Assembly: GCA_965224495.1 (NCBI GenBank)
Contig: CBDCZI010000015.1
Location: 186,001 to 250,000 of the forward strand
Direction: 5' to 3'
Length of the DNA: 64,000 nucleotides
From: CBDCZI01 sp965224495
GTDB lineage: Bacteria; Bacteroidota; Bacteroidia; Cytophagales; JAAEPT01
Every line of letters begins with the position of its first letter. The first letter of the stretch is position 1. Below, in pieces: positions 17,019 to 27,023 of the stretch. Made by a program: the position numbers and the translations under genes. A model generated the notes under the pieces. It did no database searches. It worked only from the letters and a program-made list of their open reading frames with translations, and had not been told where the DNA came from.

Positions 17019-18082
17019 TTTGTCCCTTTTATTCTATCTACCGACTCCCTCCTATCCAACTTTCCTGTTTTGGTGTAAACCAATTCATCTAAATAAAAAA
17101 TCTGCTTAGGTGAATGGTAGCGAGGTAATTTAACAGCCACCTTTTTCAATACATCAAAGTCTAACTTCTGTCCTTCTAAACACAGACAAACTTGCTCTCC
17201 TAAAACCTCATCTTTTTGAGCAAATACAAAGAACGCTTTTCGTACACCCAACTCACCAAACACATCTGTAATTGTTCGTTCTACTTCCTCTATTTGCACT
17301 TTTACACCTCCTGTATTAATCACAAAATCAGCACGACCTTTCCATACAAACGAAGTTTCTGAAATCAACTCCACTACATCATTGGTTACTAAAGGATTTT
17401 CAATAGCCATAGGTGCATTTATTTGTAAACAATTTCTTTCATCCGTAGAAAACTTCACTCCTGGTAATGCCTGATAAACCTGTTCGCCATCACTGACACT
17501 ACGCAAAGCGATATGAGAAACCGTTTCTGTCATCCCATACGTTTGGTAAATAGCATTTGGCAAACCTACAAGTTGCTTTTCTAGAGAAAGGTTCAAAGGC
17601 GCTCCTCCTATTATACAGTTTTTTGTTTGATGAAAAAATTTCTTAGAAATGGGGTTTTCTATAATCTCAGTTACCTGTAAAGGTACTAACGCAATAAAAT
17701 CATAAGCTTGTTGTTCTATTAAAAATGGATTAGAGCAGGCATCTATAACCGTTGTTTTCAATTCTAATTCCAAACAACGAACCAACATCATTTTCCCTGC
17801 GATATACTCAGCAGACAAACATACTAAGGCACGATCTCCTTTATTTAAACCAAGAAACTCACCTGTTTTATGAGCAGACAATAACATTTGCTCTCTTGTT
17901 ATCTTTATTTCTTTAGGCTTACCAGTTGAGCCCGACGTAAATACAATAAACTCCTTCTGCCCATTTAGCCACGCTTGAATGAATAAAAAAACAGCTCGCT
18001 CATTTTGTGTCTTAGCTACATAATCTCCTTTTTGAATAAAAGAAAGCTTATGTTTCGTACCATTTATCAATATATCATCCAT
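17003..18082 (-). CDS. menE: o-Succinylbenzoate-CoA ligase MenE (short form)
   Basis: 359 residues of the AMP-forming acyl-CoA synthetase family. The P-loop is FTSGSTGKPKE, the core YQTYGMTETVSHIALR, the adenylate site WKGRADFVINTGGVKV, and the C-terminal catalytic Lys is in YTKTGKLDRR. It is shorter than typical ligases (about 450-550), as is usual for MenE in this phylum. It activates o-succinylbenzoate for menaquinone synthesis, the quinone expected to feed the nitrate reductase module. No other men gene is nearby. Confidence 0.85.
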   Translation of the reverse strand: MDDILINGTKHKLSFIQKGDYVAKTQNERAVFLFIQAWLNGQKEFIVFTSGSTGKPKEIKITREQMLLSAHKTGEFLGLNKGDRALVCLSAEYIAGKMMLVRCLELELKTTVIDACSNPFLIEQQAYDFIALVPLQVTEIIENPISKKFFHQTKNCIIGGAPLNLSLEKQLVGLPNAIYQTYGMTETVSHIALRSVSDGEQVYQALPGVKFSTDERNCLQINAPMAIENPLVTNDVVELISETSFVWKGRADFVINTGGVKVQIEEVERTITDVFGELGVRKAFFVFAQKDEVLGEQVCLCLEGQKLDFDVLKKVAVKLPRYHSPKQIFYLDELVYTKTGKLDRRESVDRIKGTNKKPL

Positions 18083-18139
18083 CCTTTTTCTATCTTACTG
18101 CAAGATGAAGAAAATAATGAATGATAAAAAAGAATTGAT

Positions 18140-18337
18140 TTAATGAATTTTCAAATAGCCTTCTCCACAATTTAGTGAATACGCTTTTTTTGGCAAAACA
18201 TTCCGTGCCAACAACCGACCTACAAACCGTCCGTTTTGTTGTTTGATTACCTGAACAGAAAAGCCCCATTTACTTTTCAAGAAATCTCCTAAATATATCC
18301 TTGTGTTTTTGGTATCTAAATATCCTGTGAATTCCAT
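18140..18337 (-). CDS. Small protein of unknown function
   Basis: 65 residues (MEFTGYLDTKNTRIYLGDF and onward), without signal or membrane segment. It sits 57 bp upstream of menE on the same strand and in no overlap with another gene. Composition looks like a folded protein. I do not recognise a family; it could be spurious. Confidence 0.5.
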   Translation of the reverse strand: MEFTGYLDTKNTRIYLGDFLKSKWGFSVQVIKQQNGRFVGRLLARNVLPKKAYSLNCGEGYLKIH

Positions 18338-18401
18338 AAGTTTTACCTTTAGTTATTCTCAAGACAATCTATTCTTCTACCACCCTTACTCTATCCCTCA
18401 G

Positions 18402-19049
18402 TTATTCATAATACCTCAACACCCCTTTATCCATAGGTGTCCAAAAGGCAGTTTTTAACCCTGCACTTTTCATCGCCATATTTGCCCACGTATTGCACGT
18501 TTTAAATAATGAATAGCTTCCTTTTGCCTCATAAAACTCATCATTAGCACCATAACTATGACCTTCTAACAAAATCACTTGATTACTTTCCACTTGAAAG
18601 GACGCTTTGATATAAGTTTTCAATTTATCTAATTGTTCTTGACAAACAGGTATTTTAATCCAATGTACTTCGGGTTCGTGGTATTTGGTCACGTGCATCA
18701 ACGTAGAGCTTTTAAGAAACATCGCTCTAACTGCCACTTTTGTAGTCAAATCTGCCCAAGTCGGTGTATTGATATAAAACCCTCTGTCTCCCCAACCAAT
18801 ACTCACGTATTTATCCGATGCTTTTAATTTAATTCCTTCAACAAAATTTTGTTTGAGTTCTTTTTTAGGCATTACAATATCTAAATGTACACCATTTGTA
18901 TTCAAGTAAATAAATTTGGTTTTCTCACACGTTGTTTGTTTTGTATTTACAGGAATACGCGTAAACACATACGCTACTACAGCATACAAAGCCAAGAGAA
19001 CCAATATTCCCAATAGTATTTTTAAGAGTATCAAAGCGATTTTTTTCAT
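18402..19049 (-). CDS. DUF2459 / TIGR02117 family membrane-anchored protein
   Basis: 215 residues. An N-terminal hydrophobic anchor (about residues 5-30) is followed by the DUF2459 domain: NTNGVHLDIVMP, YVSIGWGDRGFYINTPTW, EGHSYGANDEFYEAKGSYSL and KTCNTWANMAMKSAG are family motifs. The Cys-containing CNTWAN with the preceding His residues suggests a cysteine-peptidase-like fold, but the function is not established. It begins exactly one base after the Lrp regulator ends, so they share a transcript. Confidence 0.75.
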   Translation of the reverse strand: MKKIALILLKILLGILVLLALYAVVAYVFTRIPVNTKQTTCEKTKFIYLNTNGVHLDIVMPKKELKQNFVEGIKLKASDKYVSIGWGDRGFYINTPTWADLTTKVAVRAMFLKSSTLMHVTKYHEPEVHWIKIPVCQEQLDKLKTYIKASFQVESNQVILLEGHSYGANDEFYEAKGSYSLFKTCNTWANMAMKSAGLKTAFWTPMDKGVLRYYE

Positions 19050-19517
19050 CTATTTAATAGGTAAAACTTTTGAACCTTTCTTTTTTGAAAGTACAACCAT
19101 TGATTGTAGGTTTCCTATTTCGTTAATTTCTATGAATTTATCTAAAATGAATTCATTATAGCTTTTCATATCTTTTGTCAATATTTTCAATAAAAAATCT
19201 GACGAACCTGTCACGTGGTAACACTCGACAACCTCAGGGATTTTATTTATTTTTTCTTGAAAAGACCGCATCAAATCTTTACTCGAACCTTGAAGTGATG
19301 CCTGAACAAACACACAAACGCCTAAATCCATTTTATCTTCATCTAACTCTGCATGGTAGCTCAAGATAACACCTGCATTTTCTAACTTTTTCACTCGCTC
19401 CAATGTCGGCGCAGGGCTTAATCCTATATCAATAGCTAATTGAGAGTTTGTTATTTTTGCGTTATTTTGAAGAATACCCAGTATCTTCTTATCTAATTTG
19501 TCTAGTTTGAATTCCAT
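19050..19517 (-). CDS. Lrp/AsnC family transcriptional regulator
   Basis: 155 residues: N-terminal helix-turn-helix (LDKKILGILQNNAKITNSQLAIDIGLS) and a C-terminal RAM/ligand domain (ECYHVTGSSDFLLKI). The family controls amino-acid metabolism genes and binds amino acids. It is the first gene of a two-gene unit with the DUF2459 protein. Confidence 0.9.
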   Translation of the reverse strand: MEFKLDKLDKKILGILQNNAKITNSQLAIDIGLSPAPTLERVKKLENAGVILSYHAELDEDKMDLGVCVFVQASLQGSSKDLMRSFQEKINKIPEVVECYHVTGSSDFLLKILTKDMKSYNEFILDKFIEINEIGNLQSMVVLSKKKGSKVLPIK

Positions 19518-19640
19518 AATCGCTTGTAATTTACTCCTAATACCTAGTAACTAAATACATTTATAATGCAAATCCTTTTCAAGATTGGTGCGAGAAGATA
19601 TATTTTCCTTAAATTTACGTTAAAAAACAAACATTAGACG

Positions 19641-20960
19641 GTGGAGTTAAAAGATTTTTTTTTCATACCTGTATTTTCATTACTTATCTTATTTATCGCA
19701 AGTAAGGTAAAACCTCTTGTGACCAACAAGCAAACAGAGCGTTTTTATTACCCCGCTCTTTTCGCTAAGCTGTTTGGAGCATTGGCTTTAGGTATGATTT
19801 ATCAATTTCATTACCACGGAGGGGACACGCTCAATTATTTTAACGATGCGCTGCGTTTAACTCAAGGTTTTTGGAAACACCCTGAAGCAGCTTTCAAGGT
19901 ATTCTTCTACCTAGACGAACGAATGAATGCTGACTATATGGCTGTACGGACAGGACTTTGGTATTACAAAGACCCTGCAAGTTTTTTTATCGTTCGTACT
20001 GTTTTCGTTTTCGGCTTAATTTGCTATCAATCTTATGGGGCTATCGCTTTATTGTTTGGGGCGATTAGCTTTTCGGGGCTCTGGATGATGTATTACACTT
20101 TTTGTTTTTTAAAACCTCAACTTTACAAGTGGTTTGCTTACGTTATACTCTTTATGCCATCCATTGTTTTTTGGGGTTCTGGAATAATGAAAGACACACT
20201 ATGCATTGCTGCTTTGGGCTGGTTTTTTTATGGCTCTTTTAAAATAATAAAACGAAATAGCTACACTATCTATACTGCTTTGATACTTCTTGTCAGTTCT
20301 TTTTTTCTTATCCACTTAAAAATTTATATCCTTTTGTGTTTTTTTCCTGCCGTTTTGTATTGGTTCTTTCTTGAAAAAACTAATTTCTCAAACAAGAGTG
20401 TACGCTTATTTGCACGTCCTTTGTTATTAATTATAGGTATTGGAGTTACCATTTTTGCTTTAGCTAAATTTGCACAATCTACCGATCGTTACAATATGGA
20501 AGCGATTGCTAGAACCTCTCAAGTTACTTCAAGTTGGCTTTTACATGTCAGTAACATGGAAAATGGCTCGGGGTATTCACTAAGTGAGACTTTTGATGGA
20601 TCGGTAGGTAGTTTACTCAAGCTTATTCCCGAGGCAGTTGTTGTGACTTATTTCAGACCTTTTATTTGGGAAGCAAGAAACCCCGTGATGCTTTTATCTG
20701 CTCTGGAAGGTTTAAGTGCTCTTTTTTTGACTCTTGCTACGTTGTTTCTTATCATAAAAAACAACATTAAGCTATTGATTAGCCCTCCTTCTTTTGTGGC
20801 GATTTCTTTAATTTTCGCCGTATTATTCGGTACTGCGATAGGTATATCAACCTACAACTTTGGTACTTTGGTTCGTTATAAAATACCTGCGTTACCTTTC
20901 TTCTTTGCGGGTTTAATCAGCTTATTTTTTGAGGCGAAGAACAGCATCAAACAACGCTAA
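19641..20960 (+). CDS. Polytopic membrane protein, possibly in glycan assembly
   Basis: 439 residues starting with GTG, with about ten transmembrane segments. It has no sharp family motif. The layout (YHYGGDTLNYF-like loop HYHGGDTLNYFND after TM2, long periplasmic loops) is like EpsG/O-antigen polymerase or dolichol-linked mannosyltransferase-type proteins. It converges on a glycosyltransferase gene with a 39-bp overlap of the 3' ends. Function is not assigned. Confidence 0.7.
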   Translation: MELKDFFFIPVFSLLILFIASKVKPLVTNKQTERFYYPALFAKLFGALALGMIYQFHYHGGDTLNYFNDALRLTQGFWKHPEAAFKVFFYLDERMNADYMAVRTGLWYYKDPASFFIVRTVFVFGLICYQSYGAIALLFGAISFSGLWMMYYTFCFLKPQLYKWFAYVILFMPSIVFWGSGIMKDTLCIAALGWFFYGSFKIIKRNSYTIYTALILLVSSFFLIHLKIYILLCFFPAVLYWFFLEKTNFSNKSVRLFARPLLLIIGIGVTIFALAKFAQSTDRYNMEAIARTSQVTSSWLLHVSNMENGSGYSLSETFDGSVGSLLKLIPEAVVVTYFRPFIWEARNPVMLLSALEGLSALFLTLATLFLIIKNNIKLLISPPSFVAISLIFAVLFGTAIGISTYNFGTLVRYKIPALPFFFAGLISLFFEAKNSIKQR

Positions 20961-22010
20961 ATAGTTCTGTTCGTTACCTTCTACCGAATACCTCTCTTTG
21001 ATGGTTTGGTAACCTTTCTCTGCAAACTGTTGACGTAATTCTTTTCTTTTTATTAATTCTTTTAGCTTTTCGTACCATTCGGTATCCGTTCCCGCTAAAA
21101 AACCATTCACTCCATCTTCAATAATCTCGGTATTCACTCCGATAGCAGACATTACACAAGGTTTTTTTAACGCCATGTACTGCAACCCTTTAAAACCACA
21201 TTTCCCTTTTGTCCATTCGTCATTAGGCAAGGGCATAATGCCGATTGTAATTGAATTCAAATCTTCAATTTCTGACGTCTTATCCCAAGCAGTTGTTCGA
21301 GTAGCTATCTCTTTGTAGTATTTATCCTCATCTACAATGACTTTAAAAAGTAGTGTAGGAAATTCTTTTTTCAAACGAGCTAAGACAGATAATAAAATCT
21401 CAAAATAAGGTAATGTACTAAAACTCCCTGTCCAGCCGATAATGATATGTTCAGGTTTATTTTGTTGTAACGTATGGTAAGACAAATCAATAGTCGTTGG
21501 GATAACCGTTACATTTGAATTAAACTGCTTGGCATAATCAGCTAAATATTGATTTCCTGCGATTACAGTGTCTGCTAGTTTAAGAATGGTATTGGTTTTT
21601 TCTGGTTTTTTTAAAAAGCTTAATGCTTTGTTTCCTCCTTCTGCATTAGGAAACCAAATAGCATCATCAAAATCAAAGACCAACTTGGTTTTTTTTTTAG
21701 CTAACAAACTTTCAAAATAGGAAGTTCCCAACATCAAAGCTTCACGCTGAATAAAGATAATACCAAAAGAATTGGCTCTAAAAACATCTCTCCATCGAAT
21801 AAATAACGATTTGATTAAAACACCTATTTTTTGTAAATAATGTCCTTGCTTGTAAAAAAACTTATCGTCTTTTTCTGATATTAAGTATGAATAAGTAAAC
21901 TCATAACCATTTTTTTCTAAAAACGAAACATACTGCTCGTAACGAAACCGCTGACTAGGCGAACGGTCAGGGCGATGAGCTGAAATAATTAACACTTTTT
22001 TATTAACCAT
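20922..22010 (-). CDS. GT4-type glycosyltransferase
   Basis: 362 residues with the GT-B pattern. The N-terminal SAHRPDRSPSQRFRYEQY suggests an acceptor-binding loop, HIIIGWTGSFSTLPY marks the linker to the donor domain, and the C-terminal domain has GFKGLQYMALKKPCVMS and NTEIIEDGVNGFL, which is the UDP/GDP-sugar-binding region. It starts 2 bp after the channel gene ends. Substrate unknown. Confidence 0.85.
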   Translation of the reverse strand: MVNKKVLIISAHRPDRSPSQRFRYEQYVSFLEKNGYEFTYSYLISEKDDKFFYKQGHYLQKIGVLIKSLFIRWRDVFRANSFGIIFIQREALMLGTSYFESLLAKKKTKLVFDFDDAIWFPNAEGGNKALSFLKKPEKTNTILKLADTVIAGNQYLADYAKQFNSNVTVIPTTIDLSYHTLQQNKPEHIIIGWTGSFSTLPYFEILLSVLARLKKEFPTLLFKVIVDEDKYYKEIATRTTAWDKTSEIEDLNSITIGIMPLPNDEWTKGKCGFKGLQYMALKKPCVMSAIGVNTEIIEDGVNGFLAGTDTEWYEKLKELIKRKELRQQFAEKGYQTIKERYSVEGNEQNYLALFDAVLRLKK

Positions 22011-22012
22011 TT

Positions 22013-22825
22013 TTAGTCGTTGGTTTTTTCACCACAATGAGGACAATAATTAGCGTCTAACGGAACTTCTTCGTTTCCACAACTCCCACAAGCTTTCTTT
22101 GGGTGCTTTATCATTTCAGAAGTAACAACGCCTGTCGGTACAGCGATTACTGCATAACCGAGTATCATAATGAGTGACGCTATCGCTTGTCCTAAAACCG
22201 TACTTGGGGAAATATCGCCATAACCTACGGTTGTCAAGGTCACTATTGCCCAGTAAATACTCTTAGGAATACTAGTAAAGCCATTTTCTCCACCTTCGAC
22301 AATATAAAGGATGGTTCCCATAATCACTACCGTACACAGTATAAAACCTAAAAAAACAATAATTGTATGGCGAGTGTTCCACAAGGAAGCAGACAAATGA
22401 TTTGCTCCTCGCATATAGCGTGTCAACTTAAGTATTCTGAATATTCGCACCAAACGAATCGCTCGAATAATACTTAATTGGTGGCTGTTGATGTTGAAAA
22501 AACCTAAATATGTTGGTATTAAAGACAGTAAATCAACCACTCCCATCATACTAAAAACATAACTTTTAGGGTTGGGGTGTGCAATAATACGTGCTAGATA
22601 TTCCAAAGTAAAAAGAAAGGTAAACCCCCATTCTAAATAATAAAGTTCTGTGTCATAAAGAGCATCTATTTCAGCGACACTTTCGAGCATTACGGTAAGA
22701 ATACTCAAAGAAATAGCTACCAACAAAATGACATCAAAGAGCTTTCCTCCGAAAGTATCTATTCCAAAAATGATTTCATTGAGTTTTTTCCGCCAAGGAC
22801 TAAACTCCTCTCTTACTTCTTCCAT
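22013..22825 (-). CDS. Voltage-gated potassium channel subunit
   Basis: 270 residues: six transmembrane segments, an S4-like helix with regularly spaced Arg (IRAIRLVRIFRILKLTR) and the K+ filter TLTTVGYGDISP. After S6 there is a C-terminal zinc ribbon (CGSCG and CPHCG), an extra that could serve gating or assembly. It forms a tight unit with the downstream glycosyltransferase. Confidence 0.92.
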   Translation of the reverse strand: MEEVREEFSPWRKKLNEIIFGIDTFGGKLFDVILLVAISLSILTVMLESVAEIDALYDTELYYLEWGFTFLFTLEYLARIIAHPNPKSYVFSMMGVVDLLSLIPTYLGFFNINSHQLSIIRAIRLVRIFRILKLTRYMRGANHLSASLWNTRHTIIVFLGFILCTVVIMGTILYIVEGGENGFTSIPKSIYWAIVTLTTVGYGDISPSTVLGQAIASLIMILGYAVIAVPTGVVTSEMIKHPKKACGSCGNEEVPLDANYCPHCGEKTND

Positions 22826-22961
22826 GGTGCAAAATACACTTTTTTTGTTGGTTCTTGAACTGTTATTAACGGATTGTTAGAGGTTATTACTTAAAAAATG
22901 AAATCAACACGCCATTATTTAGCTTAACACCAAACAAAGTCCCTAACAAAATAAAATTATC

Positions 22962-23928
22962 GGGTAGTGTCCATATTAGTGTGTCTGCGGAGGTTAAAAA
23001 GTTTTATGCTTATCCGCAAGTTTCCCCAAGCCAATTCCATCTATAAGATACAGCTGCTATAAGTACCCTTTCAAATATGCAATCAAAATATCTTCTATTG
23101 AGTTTAAAGACGTACTCATTGATGTAATTTTCTAAAAAATCGCTGTCTATTCTATGGTGAACATCTAGGAGCATTCTTTTAGCATTACTGATTATGATAT
23201 GTACCCAAGGTAATGCTTTTGATTTTTCTTTATTTGGCACAATGACAGGTTCATGTTCGTAATTTTTCTTGATGTCGTTATAGCTATTAGAACCATCTGT
23301 CTTAATAGTACTACCCTTAATTATTTGCTTTTCTACGGTAGAATTAATATCTATTTTTTTCAGTGAGGGTATTACTTTCATTTTCACAAAGCCTAATTTA
23401 CTATCCGTACTGTATTTTTTAGTGACTTCTTCATCCTCAACATTGTCGTATTCAGCACTTACTAATACTGTCGTTTGTTTAGTGCTACCTCTGCCTCTTT
23501 TTTGTTTTGCATTTTTATCAGCTGTGATTGATACTGTCTCAAAGAAACCTTCATCAACTTCTACATTTCCTTTTAGTTGGTAGGAACTGTCTCTTATCCC
23601 CATAACTGCTCTTATTTTATGAAGCATCGCCCAAATAGGTTCGTAGCGATTATGCCCTAATTGACGTTGGATTTCTTTTGCTGAGAATGATTTTTTAGTT
23701 GATGTTAAAAGGTGCATCGAAATAAACCAATATTGATAGGGTAAGCGACTGTTTTCCATCACCGTACCACTTTTCAAAGTTGTTCTATGGTGACATTTCT
23801 TACATTCCCATTGCTCTCTGTTTTTCTTCCAGTAATGAGCTGTGTGTCTACATTTTTTACATTTCACACCTTCTTTTAGCCTCATTTGCTTAAAAGCTTC
23901 TTTACAGCTTTCTTCGTTTGGATAGGTT
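22962..23928 (-). mobile_element. IS1595-family element, truncated at its 5' end
   Basis: The 3' terminal repeat begins GGGTAGTGTCCATATTAGTG at 22962. The transposase gene lies within. The other end does not show a matching repeat: near 23928 it joins the last 46 bp of an IS3-family element, so the IS1595 copy has lost its 5' end and is probably dead. Confidence 0.7.
23010..23885 (-). pseudogene. IS1595-family transposase, N-terminally truncated
   Basis: 291 residues from the first ATG: zinc ribbon CKKCRHTAHYW and CKKCHHRTT, then LTSTKKSFSAKEIQRQLGH and a DDE-type (ISXO2-like) domain beginning NVEVDEGFFE. In-frame codons upstream of the ATG encode QTYPNEESCKEAFKQ, the normal continuation of this family. 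They run into a stop at the IS3 junction, so about 25 N-terminal residues are missing. Confidence 0.75.
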
Positions 23929-23975
23929 TGAAATAGCTGCTTAACTAGTCCAACTTTTTATCGGTAAGAGCAAAA
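23929..23975 (+). mobile_element. Relic of the right end of an IS3-family element
   Basis: About 46 bp identical to the right end of the IS3 element at 56487-57765: the last codons of its transposase, then the terminal repeat ending CGGTAAGAGCA. The rest of that copy is gone. It abuts the truncated IS1595. Confidence 0.75.
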
Positions 23976-24316
23976 GTCAGCTATCATATCTAACAACGGC
24001 TTAGGGATTGACGAGAAAATCCTTTTGGCTCTTTGCTGTTTGTTTTTGATGGTGAATGTGCCTAATCGATAATGGGAAATAAAAGTTACGAACTCACCGC
24101 CAAAAGATTGCAACAAAAAGCCCGACCCGCTCTTGGTTTTATCGACTATCTTTGTTTCTATCGGTAAAACATCTATGAAAAACCGAAAAATCAGTTCGTT
24201 GCAAAGGGGAAGCTCCAAATGGATGTTGTGAAATAATGCTTGTTTGACTGTAACTTTTTACTTTTGTATGGTTATAGGAGGGTAAGGTTTGTTATTAAAT
24301 GTAAAACTGAGGAGAA
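23976..24316. other. Gene debris next to IS relics
   Basis: No intact gene. The minus strand has an 86-codon frame (23958-24218) that ends inside the IS3 relic. The plus strand shows a short frame (MGNKSYELTAKRLQQKARP, from about 24070) continuing after one TAA to NIYEKPKNQF. Either may be a remnant; neither is a convincing gene. Confidence 0.4.
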
Positions 24317-24880
24317 ATGAAAAAGTTATTGTTGATTTTGTGTTTGTTTTATTTGACGGTTGGTGTGGGGCAAACGCTTTCGGATGTGGCGTTGGAATTG
24401 ACTAAACAAGAGGTGGTTTATGATGCGAGGTATTTTGCGATTGGGTACCCTAATGGCGATATACCGAAAGGTAAAGGGGTTTGTACAGACGTAATTATCA
24501 GGGCGTACCGTGGTTTGGGGTATGATTTACAGCGTTTGGTGCACGAAGATATGGTGTGTAATTTTGATTTGTACCCGAAGATTTGGGGATTAAAAAAAAC
24601 GGATAAAAATATTGACCATCGACGTGTGCCTAACCTTATGGTGTTTTTTGAACGTACTAATGCAAAGCGACCTATTACGCAAAATCCGACAGATTACCGT
24701 GCGGGAGATGTGGTTTGTTGGAATCTGGGAGGAGCGATTACACATATTGGAATTGTGGTGGATAGGAAATCGAGGGACGGAAAAAGAAATTTAATCGTAC
24801 ATAATATTGGAGGAGGGCAGGTTCTTGAGGATTGTTTGTTTAATTTTAAGATTATTGGGCATTACCGATGGCAACCTTAA
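24317..24880 (+). CDS. DUF1287 family secreted protein
   Basis: 187 residues with a signal peptide (MKKLLLILCLFYLTVGVGQ). The DUF1287 core is clear: YPNGDIPKGKGVCTDVIIRAYRGLGYDLQRLVHEDM, then DYRAGDVVCWNL and THIGIVVD, pointing to an NlpC/P60-like cysteine hydrolase fold (Cys in GVCTDV, His in THIGIV). Biochemical role is not established. A preserved AGGAG lies just before the ATG. Confidence 0.82.
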   Translation: MKKLLLILCLFYLTVGVGQTLSDVALELTKQEVVYDARYFAIGYPNGDIPKGKGVCTDVIIRAYRGLGYDLQRLVHEDMVCNFDLYPKIWGLKKTDKNIDHRRVPNLMVFFERTNAKRPITQNPTDYRAGDVVCWNLGGAITHIGIVVDRKSRDGKRNLIVHNIGGGQVLEDCLFNFKIIGHYRWQP

Positions 24881-24901
24881 CCATTTTAAAACTGCTGAAC
24901 G

Positions 24902-27019
24902 ATGAAAAACTTTTATAAATTACTTGTTATCTCACTTGCTTTTACGACTTGTAAGAGTCAACCAAAAAACGAAATGGCACACAAATTCACTAATGATTTA
25001 ATTGAAGAAACGAGTCCGTATTTATTGCAACACGCCCACAACCCTGTCGATTGGCACGCTTGGAATGAGGAAACGTTGGCTTTGGCGAAGAAGGAAAATA
25101 AGCTTTTATTGATTTCTATCGGTTATTCGGCGTGTCATTGGTGTCACGTGATGGAGCACGAAAGTTTTGAAAATGAGGCGGTGGCTGAGGTGATGAATGC
25201 TGATTATATCTGTGTGAAAGTGGATAGAGAGGAACGTCCTGATGTTGACCAAGTCTATATGACGGCGGTGCAGTTGATGACGGGACGAGGTGGTTGGCCT
25301 CTAAATTGTGTGGCGATGCCTGATGGTCGTCCTGTTTGGGGTGGAACGTATTTTCCGAAAAATAATTGGGTGAATGCGTTGAAGCAAATTGCTGAGTTAC
25401 ATAAAAACTCTCCTGAAAAACTGGAGGAACAGGCAGAGAAATTGACGAAAGGTGTGAGAGCTGAAGGGTTAATCGTCCATAATGAGCATACGGCAACGTT
25501 TTCTAAAAAAGAGCTTTCGCAGGTGGTTACTGATTGGCATCGGTATATGGATGAAAAAATGGGGGGACGTAATGGTGCGCCAAAGTTTCCTATGCCTACA
25601 AATTATGAGTTTTTGTTGCGTTATGGTGTGCAGGCAAAGGATGAAAAGGTGTTAGATTTTGTAAATCTTTCGTTGACTAAAATGGCGTATGGCGGGATTA
25701 ATGACCAAGTAGGTGGTGGTTTTGCACGTTATTCGGTAGATGAGCGTTGGCACGTGCCTCATTTTGAGAAAATGTTGTATGATAATGGGCAGTTGTTGAG
25801 TCTGTATGCGAATGCTTATAAAGCGACTAAAAACGAATTGTACAAAGAAACGGCGTATGAGATTGCGGAGTTTGTGGAGCGAGAGTTAACGAATGAGGTG
25901 GGGGCGTTTTATTCGGCTCTTGATGCGGATAGCGACAATGCTGAGGGAGAATTGGAGGAAGGTGCTTTTTATGTTTGGTCTAAAAAAGAGTTGCAGGCAT
26001 TGATTAAGGAGGATGATTATGATTTGTTTTCTGCTTATTATAATATCAACTCGTATGGATTATGGGAACACGGAAATTACAATTTGATACGTACGGAGTC
26101 GAAAGAAACGTTTTGTGAAAAGCATAAGATCACGGTTAAAGTGTTGAATGAAAAGAATGAGAAATGGCGTAAAGTATTGCTAAAAGAACGTGCAAAGCGT
26201 GTTCGTCCTCGTTTGGATGATAAGACATTGACTTCTTGGAATGCGTTGATGCTGAAGGGTTATGTGGATGCGTACACGGCTTTTGATAATCATCATTTTT
26301 TAGATATGGCGTTGAAAAACGCAACGTTTATCGCTACGAAACAATTGAAGCCTACAGGTGGTTTGTACCGAAATTATAAGAATGGAAAAAGTTCTATTGA
26401 TGCTTATTTAGAGGATTACGCTACGGTTGCGGATGCTTTTATTGGTTTGTATGAGGCGACGTTAGATGAGAAATGGTTAAAAATAGCGAAAGAGCTGACT
26501 GATTATAGTTTTGATCACTTTTTTGATGATAAGAGCCGAATGTTTTTCTTTACTTCTGATTTGCAGAAAGGTTTAATTGCCCGAAAAATGGATACCGACG
26601 ATAATGTAATACCTTCGTCTAACTCGATAACAGCAATCAATTTGTTTAAGTTAGGTTATTATTATGCAAACAAAACGTATTTGACAACGGCAGAAACGAT
26701 GTTGAATAATGTGAAAAACGAGAAAAAACAATATGGCTCGGGTGCTTCTAATTGGTTTATTTTGTACACCAATTTTGTAGGTGAGTTTTATGAAGTGGCT
26801 ATTATTGGAGATAATGCGTTGAAAAAGCTCAAAGAAGTGAATCAATACTATTGCCCAAACAAATTGATTGCAGGAAGTAGCAAAGAAAGTAAGTTGCCGT
26901 TGTTGCAACACCGTTATTTGAAAGGAGAGACAAGTATATTTATCTGTGTAGAGGGTGCGTGTCTGTTGCCTACAAACGATACAAAAGAGGCGATAAAGTT
27001 AATAAAAACAGACTTGTAA
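24902..27019 (+). CDS. DUF255 thioredoxin-domain protein (YyaL/SSP411 family), lipoprotein
   Basis: 705 residues. A lipoprotein-like signal ends LAFTTC. The N-terminal thioredoxin-like domain has SPYLLQHAHNPVDWHAW and the CxxC site SACHWCHVMEHESF, followed by GGWPLN. The rest is an (alpha/alpha)6-barrel of the GlcNAc 2-epimerase/six-hairpin type (FARYSVDERWHVPHFEKML, DEKTLTSWNALM-like DDKTLTSWNALM). The family is widely conserved and its substrate is unclear. It starts 21 bp after the DUF1287 gene. Confidence 0.88.
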   Translation: MKNFYKLLVISLAFTTCKSQPKNEMAHKFTNDLIEETSPYLLQHAHNPVDWHAWNEETLALAKKENKLLLISIGYSACHWCHVMEHESFENEAVAEVMNADYICVKVDREERPDVDQVYMTAVQLMTGRGGWPLNCVAMPDGRPVWGGTYFPKNNWVNALKQIAELHKNSPEKLEEQAEKLTKGVRAEGLIVHNEHTATFSKKELSQVVTDWHRYMDEKMGGRNGAPKFPMPTNYEFLLRYGVQAKDEKVLDFVNLSLTKMAYGGINDQVGGGFARYSVDERWHVPHFEKMLYDNGQLLSLYANAYKATKNELYKETAYEIAEFVERELTNEVGAFYSALDADSDNAEGELEEGAFYVWSKKELQALIKEDDYDLFSAYYNINSYGLWEHGNYNLIRTESKETFCEKHKITVKVLNEKNEKWRKVLLKERAKRVRPRLDDKTLTSWNALMLKGYVDAYTAFDNHHFLDMALKNATFIATKQLKPTGGLYRNYKNGKSSIDAYLEDYATVADAFIGLYEATLDEKWLKIAKELTDYSFDHFFDDKSRMFFFTSDLQKGLIARKMDTDDNVIPSSNSITAINLFKLGYYYANKTYLTTAETMLNNVKNEKKQYGSGASNWFILYTNFVGEFYEVAIIGDNALKKLKEVNQYYCPNKLIAGSSKESKLPLLQHRYLKGETSIFICVEGACLLPTNDTKEAIKLIKTDL

Positions 27020-27023
27020 GCGT

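Noticed and set aside
23958..24218. 86-codon minus-strand gene
   Set aside because: Its end lies inside the IS3 relic, and it has no recognisable domain; treated as debris.
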